From an uncultured Prevotellaceae bacterium (GTDB taxonomy: Bacteria > Bacteroidota > Bacteroidia > Bacteroidales > Bacteroidaceae), in assembly GCA_947303695.1 (NCBI GenBank), contig CAMYYX010000017.1, forward strand, positions 1 to 19,539: DNA of 19,539 bases, read 5' to 3'. Below the pieces are notes generated by a model that worked only from the letters and a program-made list of their open reading frames with translations, made no database searches and was not told where the DNA came from. The position numbers and the translations under genes were made by a program. This document shows, piece after piece, positions 15,489-19,539 of the stretch. Each line of letters begins with the position of its first letter. Within the stretch, counting starts at the first letter, position 1.

Positions 15489-18059
15489 TTATTTTAAGAG
15501 ATTTGCAATTGTAGCAACAACTGCTGCAATAGAAGCTGATGAAGAACCTATACTGAGAATCTCTGCTGTTGACAATTTATTCTTGTTCTTCTTTGACGGC
15601 ACGACAATCTGACAACCAGGTTGAATCGAAGAAGAAGAATGATGTGACAACAACTGAGCAGAACCATTCATATAAATTGCATAGACACGATTCTTGCGTG
15701 CATTATCGCCATAGCCTCCGGCACGTTTGATATAATAATTCAAAGATTCGCCTTTCTTATAACTAATGGTCACAGGGAACATTACATCACCGATAATTTT
15801 CACTGAAGCAGAATATTCTGGTACCACCAATTTATCTCCAGGGCGTAATAAAATATCCTCATCACAACCAGGATCCTTAATTGCAGCCTCCAAATCAATA
15901 GGGATAGAGCCAATACCCTTCAAATTCATCTTCATATTAAGCAATTCTTCCCCTTGTTCAAGACTGATATTCTGCTTATTGTCTTTCATTGACTCTTCAT
16001 AAAGTTCTATCTGAGATGCACGGAGAGATGCTTCCTGTTGCTGGCGTTCTTCGTCTGTCAAGGTACGTTCGATGTGAGCTCCTTTGGCATAGGCAATCTT
16101 TGACAATCCTCCTGCAGCCTTTATCAAGTCACTCAACTTATAATCTCTATTTGTAATCAAGTAATTACCTTCAAAATTCACACAACCAGTCACTGTTACG
16201 GTCTCCATTGGTGAATATGTAGGACTTTTACGTACCACAACTACGTCATATGGTTGAAGCACAAATCCCTGCTCTCCATCTACGACAAAACCATCACGGA
16301 GGGCAAATGAATAGGTTTCGGATGTTTCATCAATATATTCCAAAGATTTCGGATCGAAATGACGGCGGAACACATCTACCTTAGACAACGAGGCTGCATC
16401 TGTCAAACCTCCTGCCTGAAGAACGATATCCTCCAATGTCGTATTGTCAGCATACTGATAAGTACCCGGGTACATCACTTCTCCTGAAATGGAAACAGTC
16501 TTGTTCGTCACATCTTCTTTCCGACTATGGATATACAGGACATCATTCTTCTTGAGAGGGATATCTGGTACATTACCTTCAAGCAATCCTTTCACATCAA
16601 CAGGAATTACTTCCAAGGTCATATCTTCACGCTGACGATGCATAACGGCTCTGTTCAAGAATGCATCATCACGAACACCTTCTGCTGCCGTAATCAAATC
16701 ACGGACTCCACTAATTCCACCACCCATCTGATACATACCAGGATGATAAACAGCACCTCGGATTTCAACCATATTCGAATAACGTTCTACTACAGAATCA
16801 ACATAAATCGAGTCTCCATCATTGAGATTGAAACCATTCATATCGAATTCACCGATTGTATGGATTGAATACTCTGCCCCACTCTTACGAATCAACCGCA
16901 CATTCTTCTTATAAGCATCACCTGTAAAGCCACCTGCATAACTGAGGATGGTCGATACACTTTCCGAACTCTTCATTTCGTAGAACATCGGACGTTTCAC
17001 CTTTCCTTTGATTCTTACCAAGCAATCATACGAACCGACAACAATGATATCGTTATCCTGTAACCTGATATCTCCGCTTGAATTTCCATTCAAGATATAG
17101 TCGTAAACGTCAATAGAAGCAATCTGCCTACCAGTACGATACACTTTAATGTCACGTAACGTACCGATATCGCTGATGCCGCCTGCTGCATAAAGTGCAT
17201 TGAATGCTGTGGAGAGTGAACTGAGCGTGTAAGTACCAGGCTTCTTCACTTCTCCCATCACCTGAACAATGATTGAACGTGTTTCTCCTAATGCCAAATC
17301 AATTGACGATCCCTGATAGTATTTTCCCATCCGCGATTTCAGCGCTCCTTTTGCTTGAGCAACGGTAAGCCCGGCTAATTTGATTGGACCTATCCCAGTA
17401 ATCGTAACGGTTCCATCTGGCGAGATTGTTCCCTCAAAAGTTTCTTGAGATGCACCCCATACATCGATGATGACGACATCTCCAGCTCCCAATCGGTAGT
17501 TCGCTGGAGTAGCAATATTCAGATTCGGTTGAAATGTCAGCTCATTATTCGTCTTAAACAAGTTACGTCCAAAGACCTGGTCTTCCGAGGTCTCCTCCAG
17601 ATTCCTATAATATGCCAAGGAGTCAAGATCGAAAAAGTCTACTGCTTCGTTCATCAAACGCTCCTGTTCCTCTTCTGTGTAATTATCTTTCCCTGCAACT
17701 CCGCGCGCCTGACTTCGTACCATGTAGTTGTTCTTTTTCTGATACGGCTCTCCTTCCAGTTGTTTGTCTGTACGCATCCTACTATCGGATACTTTCACAC
17801 CTGTACCTTCAAGTGAGACGGCTCCCAATTGCTCTTTTTGAGCAGAAATCTTTTTTCTGATTTTCTGTAGTTGCTCAAGTGTCACACCTTTCTTTAACAG
17901 ATTCTGAACTATATCTGCTTGATTCTTACCAGCCTGCTGCTGCTCTAGCACATACTGAATCACTTGATTGTCAGACATTGACTGTGCATGAATTGCAATG
18001 TAGCCGATGAATGTCATCACGACCAAAAGCGATAGTCTCTTTATCATTGATTTCTTCAT
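15489..18059 (-). CDS. SLBB-domain polysaccharide export protein (Wza-like)
   Basis: An 856-residue outer-membrane export protein from the ATG at 18059. The frame stays open back to a TTG at 18119, but only the ATG gives a signal peptide (MKKSMIKRLSLL, cleavage near IHA, residue 25). A helical segment with VIQYVLEQQQAGKNQADIV precedes a charged linker. The poly-export domain, about 187-265, has YRLGAGDVVIIDVWG and ISPDGTVTITGIGPI. Six SLBB repeats follow, marked by VMGEVKKPGTY, IKGKVKRPMFY, IRGAVYHPGMY, ISGEVMYPGTY, VTGCVNFEGNY and IIGDVMFPVTI. A hydrophobic C-terminal helix (IAAVVATIANLL) ends it. No lipobox cysteine is present, unlike E. coli Wza. It likely forms the channel carrying the polymer across periplasm and outer membrane. 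It follows the transferase gene by 93 bases and precedes the Wzz-like gene by 7. Confidence 0.94.
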   Translation of the reverse strand: MKKSMIKRLSLLVVMTFIGYIAIHAQSMSDNQVIQYVLEQQQAGKNQADIVQNLLKKGVTLEQLQKIRKKISAQKEQLGAVSLEGTGVKVSDSRMRTDKQLEGEPYQKKNNYMVRSQARGVAGKDNYTEEEQERLMNEAVDFFDLDSLAYYRNLEETSEDQVFGRNLFKTNNELTFQPNLNIATPANYRLGAGDVVIIDVWGASQETFEGTISPDGTVTITGIGPIKLAGLTVAQAKGALKSRMGKYYQGSSIDLALGETRSIIVQVMGEVKKPGTYTLSSLSTAFNALYAAGGISDIGTLRDIKVYRTGRQIASIDVYDYILNGNSSGDIRLQDNDIIVVGSYDCLVRIKGKVKRPMFYEMKSSESVSTILSYAGGFTGDAYKKNVRLIRKSGAEYSIHTIGEFDMNGFNLNDGDSIYVDSVVERYSNMVEIRGAVYHPGMYQMGGGISGVRDLITAAEGVRDDAFLNRAVMHRQREDMTLEVIPVDVKGLLEGNVPDIPLKKNDVLYIHSRKEDVTNKTVSISGEVMYPGTYQYADNTTLEDIVLQAGGLTDAASLSKVDVFRRHFDPKSLEYIDETSETYSFALRDGFVVDGEQGFVLQPYDVVVVRKSPTYSPMETVTVTGCVNFEGNYLITNRDYKLSDLIKAAGGLSKIAYAKGAHIERTLTDEERQQQEASLRASQIELYEESMKDNKQNISLEQGEELLNMKMNLKGIGSIPIDLEAAIKDPGCDEDILLRPGDKLVVPEYSASVKIIGDVMFPVTISYKKGESLNYYIKRAGGYGDNARKNRVYAIYMNGSAQLLSHHSSSSIQPGCQIVVPSKKNKNKLSTAEILSIGSSSASIAAVVATIANLLK

Positions 18060-18121
18060 TATTATTTTTCTAGTAATTTTTAGCTTAGTATTTTTTGATT
18101 GGTCTTCTACAAAACACAAAT

Positions 18122-18137
18122 TCCTCCGAAAGGAGGA
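18122..18137 (-). promoter_or_regulatory. Hairpin between initiating transferase and SLBB gene
   Basis: A perfect 6-base inverted repeat, TCCTCC (18122-18127) and GGAGGA (18132-18137), separated by GAAA, lies 15 bases after the transferase stop and 62 bases before the SLBB start. In the minus-strand RNA it gives a stem with a UUUC loop, followed by AATTTGTGTTTTG, not an uninterrupted U run, so it is a poor intrinsic terminator. It could be a partial attenuator or a stability element that lowers expression of the downstream genes. No promoter element was seen in the 93-base gap, so the SLBB gene probably depends on read-through past it. Confidence 0.35.
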
Positions 18138-18152
18138 TTATCGTGTATGTCA

Positions 18153-18779
18153 TCAGAATTTCTTTCCACCAGCGACCGAAAGCAATGTCTCACCTATGAT
18201 TTTCGCGTCGCCCCACAAACTACGATGCTTCAGGTATTCTAAATCCATGTCAAGTCGGATAATCATCTTATCCATCGTATCTGTATATCCATTGTGTAGG
18301 GTGGCATTCGACGTAACTCCCGGTCGGCTCATATACAGATTTACGTAATCCGGACGGATTTCCAGAATCTGATTAATGAAGTATGCTCGTTCGGGTCTGT
18401 ATCCCACAAACGACATATCCCCCATGAACACATTGAATAATTGCGGCAACTCGTCCAGATGATGAAGTCGAAGGAACTTACCCACTTCTGTCAATCGTTC
18501 GTCTTGCTCATGAGCCAATTGAGGTCCTTCTTCCTCAGCTGTAGTCTTCATCGTCCTAAACTTTATGATTTTAAAAGTCTTTCCATCACGTCCGATTCTT
18601 TCCTGTTTATAAAATACCGGTCCCTCACCTTCAATTTTCTGAGCGATAATAATCGCCAAGAAAATAGGAGAAGTGATAATCAGCCCAAAAACAGAGCCGA
18701 TAAAATCAAAGACTCGCTTCAACGATTTCTCCAACGTACTCATGCCATCTTTTATTGTATATTCCGATTCTCTTGTCAT
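18153..18779 (-). CDS. Initiating sugar-phosphate transferase (polyprenyl-phosphate)
   Basis: A 208-residue bacterial sugar transferase that moves a sugar phosphate from a nucleotide sugar to undecaprenyl phosphate, the first step of repeat-unit synthesis. It is the short, single-membrane-segment form (PglC-like), with the hydrophobic segment at about 25-47. Motifs are VFYKQERIGRDGKTFKIIKF and FRTM (55-77), the catalytic LDELPQLFNV at 108-117 with the D109/E110 pair, GDMSFVGYRPE (120-130) and SRPGVTSNATL (151-161). Length is typical. The first ATG was used; a second at residue 13 would also leave the membrane segment intact. It is first in the operon and preceded by a 335-base divergent gap. 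The sugar could be Glc, Gal, GlcNAc or another HexNAc; sequence alone does not decide. Confidence 0.95.
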   Translation of the reverse strand: MTRESEYTIKDGMSTLEKSLKRVFDFIGSVFGLIITSPIFLAIIIAQKIEGEGPVFYKQERIGRDGKTFKIIKFRTMKTTAEEEGPQLAHEQDERLTEVGKFLRLHHLDELPQLFNVFMGDMSFVGYRPERAYFINQILEIRPDYVNLYMSRPGVTSNATLHNGYTDTMDKMIIRLDMDLEYLKHRSLWGDAKIIGETLLSVAGGKKF

Positions 18780-18785
18780 TTTGTC

Positions 18786-18806
18786 AATGCATTTCGTTAG
18801 TGCATT
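18786..18806 (-). promoter_or_regulatory. Small dyad just before the sugar transferase start
   Basis: AATGCA (18786-18791) and TGCATT (18801-18806) form a 6-base inverted repeat with a 9-base loop. In the leader RNA of the polysaccharide operon its last base is 6 bases upstream of the ATG (18779), where it could influence ribosome access. The stem is AT-rich and weak, so it may be chance. Confidence 0.25.
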
Positions 18807-18917
18807 CCTATTTCCTTACGCAATTCATACTAATAAACGTAAACTTTCTATTTTTATTGTGACAGGCATTAAAAAAACTTAAAAAAAACTACTTTTTATT
18901 TATTCCTTTTTGTCTCC

Positions 18918-18935
18918 TGCACAAAAAACCGTGCA
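18918..18935. repeat. Short inverted repeat at predicted transcription start
   Basis: TGCAC (18918-18922) and GTGCA (18931-18935) are separated by 8 bases. The repeat covers the place where the polysaccharide operon transcript would begin and overlaps the -7 element by two bases. It could be a regulator site, but it is short. Confidence 0.3.
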
Positions 18936-18941
18936 AAGTTA
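18934..18941 (-). promoter_or_regulatory. Candidate -7 element of the polysaccharide operon promoter
   Basis: The minus strand reads TAACTTTG, which fits the Bacteroidetes -7 consensus TAnnTTTG. No TTTG or TTG was found 19-21 bases upstream, so the -33 half is weak or absent, which suggests activator dependence or a false match. The start would fall near 18924-18930, giving a leader of about 150 bases to the ATG at 18779. Confidence 0.45.
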
Positions 18942-18967
18942 GTAAAAAACAACGAAATAGAGGGTGT

Positions 18968-18985
18968 TTAACTTATTAAAGTTAA
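18968..18985. repeat. Perfect 7-base inverted repeat, possible operator
   Basis: TTAACTT (18968-18974) and AAGTTAA (18979-18985) are exact reverse complements around ATTA. A further partial copy of the half-site, AAAGTTA, occurs at 18935-18941 over the candidate -7 element, 43 bases from the AAAGTTA at 18978. The arrangement is what a dimeric regulator site next to the -33 region would look like, though such AT-rich sequence can form palindromes by chance. Confidence 0.4.
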
Positions 18986-19078
18986 TAATAGCAGAGGTTT
19001 TTAGGCATTTATTGCCTTTCAATGCACTAAATCAAGCTTTTTTTAAACAAAAAACACGTACAGACACATGTTATTTTG

Positions 19079-19086
19079 TATCTTTG
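19079..19086 (+). promoter_or_regulatory. Candidate -7 element of the hydrolase gene promoter
   Basis: TATCTTTG fits the Bacteroidetes TAnnTTTG consensus and ends 28 bases before the ATG at 19115. The predicted start would lie about 4-8 bases downstream, leaving a leader of roughly 20-24 bases. No TTG-type -33 element was found at the usual spacing. Confidence 0.55.
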
Positions 19087-19114
19087 TACAACAATCGCAA
19101 ATCATCCGTTCAAC

Positions 19115-19539
19115 ATGAAACTAAGATTATTCGTTTTCGCCTGCACTTTGGGTCTGTTCAGTGTGTTCAGTTCTTATGCCCAATCCACTCAATTATCAAA
19201 ACAAGAAGAAGTCTCAACGAGACAGCAAATCATCACATCTTGGAAGGCACAACTCAGTGCTCAACTCTTGTCAACAGACAGAGCCAACTGTGTTACTCAA
19301 GGCGACTTGAAAATGCGATACACGGCTCAGGTGTTCGGTGCGAAACCGGCTGACGGTCGGAGTCTGTGGATTTCGATGCATGGAGGAGGCAATGCTCCCA
19401 CATCACTCAACGATAGCCAGTGGGAGAACCAGAAGCACCTGTACCAGCCTGCTGAGGGTGTTTATGTATGTCCGCGTGCTCCTTGGGACGACTGGGACAT
19501 GTGGTTCAAGAATCCGATTGACCGCATGTTCGAAGAGTT
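19115..19539 (+). CDS. Secreted alpha/beta-hydrolase-like protein, 3' end cut by window
   Basis: The first 141 residues of a protein whose frame is still open at the window end. It starts with a signal peptide (basic start, hydrophobic run, cleavage after SSYA, residue 22) and no lipobox, so it is exported. The visible part continues with a charged helix, then a strand with SLWISMHGGG at 83-92. That HGGG is the oxyanion-hole motif of many alpha/beta-fold esterases and depolymerases. After it come GVYVCPRAPWDDWDMWF (115-131), aromatic-rich. The catalytic serine and histidine would lie beyond the window, so the family call rests on HGGG and the general pattern. The ATG is 28 bases after a -7-like element. 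It is divergent from the polysaccharide operon; whether it acts on that polysaccharide, for example as a deacylase, is speculation. Confidence 0.75.
   Translation, partial: MKLRLFVFACTLGLFSVFSSYAQSTQLSKQEEVSTRQQIITSWKAQLSAQLLSTDRANCVTQGDLKMRYTAQVFGAKPADGRSLWISMHGGGNAPTSLNDSQWENQKHLYQPAEGVYVCPRAPWDDWDMWFKNPIDRMFEE

Larger units (their letters stand above)
18780..19114. other. Divergent intergenic region of the polysaccharide operon
   Basis: A 335-base gap with no credible gene, between the first gene of the polysaccharide operon (minus) and a secreted hydrolase gene (plus). It is strongly AT-rich, with A- and T-runs at 18871-18900 and 19039-19055. It holds two -7-like promoter elements facing apart, a perfect 7-base inverted repeat and smaller dyads, listed separately. 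The ORFs present here are short and lack recognisable products. The leader to the first polysaccharide gene would be about 150 bases, long for the family and compatible with post-initiation control. Confidence 0.85.

Noticed and set aside
18060..18119. Extending the SLBB gene upstream to a TTG at 18119
   Set aside because: The extra residues carry no signal peptide, TTG is a rare start, and the ATG at 18059 gives a normal basic and hydrophobic leader.
18871..18890. A-rich near repeats as a possible mobile element scar
   Set aside because: They are simple AT-rich homopolymer runs, with no terminal inverted repeats, target duplication or transposase nearby.

Overview
The window looks like chromosomal DNA of a Bacteroidetes bacterium, most likely order Bacteroidales and possibly Prevotella-like. 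The grounds are a TonB receptor paired with a DUF4249 lipoprotein, tandem deoxynucleoside kinases, an SLBB export protein of the Bacteroidetes type, and TAnnTTTG promoter elements of the Bacteroidetes kind. No rRNA, tRNA, insertion sequence, phage gene or CRISPR array was seen. The species cannot be told from the sequence alone.

Layout. (1) Positions 2-1534, plus strand: two adjacent deoxynucleoside kinases (the first cut by the window edge) and a small lipocalin-like lipoprotein. (2) Positions 1531-8705, minus strand, read right to left: a TuaG-like family 2 glycosyltransferase, a GH16 glucanase lipoprotein, a small secreted protein, a PcrA/UvrD-type helicase, a TonB-dependent receptor and a DUF4249 lipoprotein. 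Junctions run from a 4-base overlap to an 11-base gap, and a near-consensus Bacteroidetes promoter lies just before the first gene. (3) Positions 8789-18779, minus strand: an eight-gene exopolysaccharide or capsule operon, in transcription order an initiating sugar-phosphate transferase, an SLBB/Wza-like export protein, a Wzz-like chain-length protein, a Wzy/WaaL-like membrane polymerase or ligase, three glycosyltransferases and WecB (UDP-GlcNAc 2-epimerase). (4) Positions 18780-19114: an AT-rich divergent regulatory gap with -7-like elements facing both ways and a perfect 7-base inverted repeat. (5) From 19115, plus strand: the start of a secreted alpha/beta-hydrolase-like protein, cut by the window end.

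How it works together. The operon in (3) can be read as a Wzy-type pathway. The initiating transferase loads a sugar phosphate on a lipid carrier, the glycosyltransferases extend it (WecB supplying UDP-ManNAc), the Wzy-like protein polymerises or ligates, Wzz sets length and the SLBB protein exports through the outer membrane. No Wzx flippase and no tyrosine autokinase is visible, so they must lie elsewhere or be replaced. The adjoining TuaG-like transferase and GH16 lipoprotein may be an accessory polysaccharide addition and trimming pair, placed in a transcription unit that also carries a DNA helicase and an outer-membrane receptor.

No clearly new biological system was recognised. The most notable points are the mixed operon of region 2, the GH16 enzyme coupled to a glycosyltransferase, the absent flippase, and the structured regulatory gap upstream of the polysaccharide operon.
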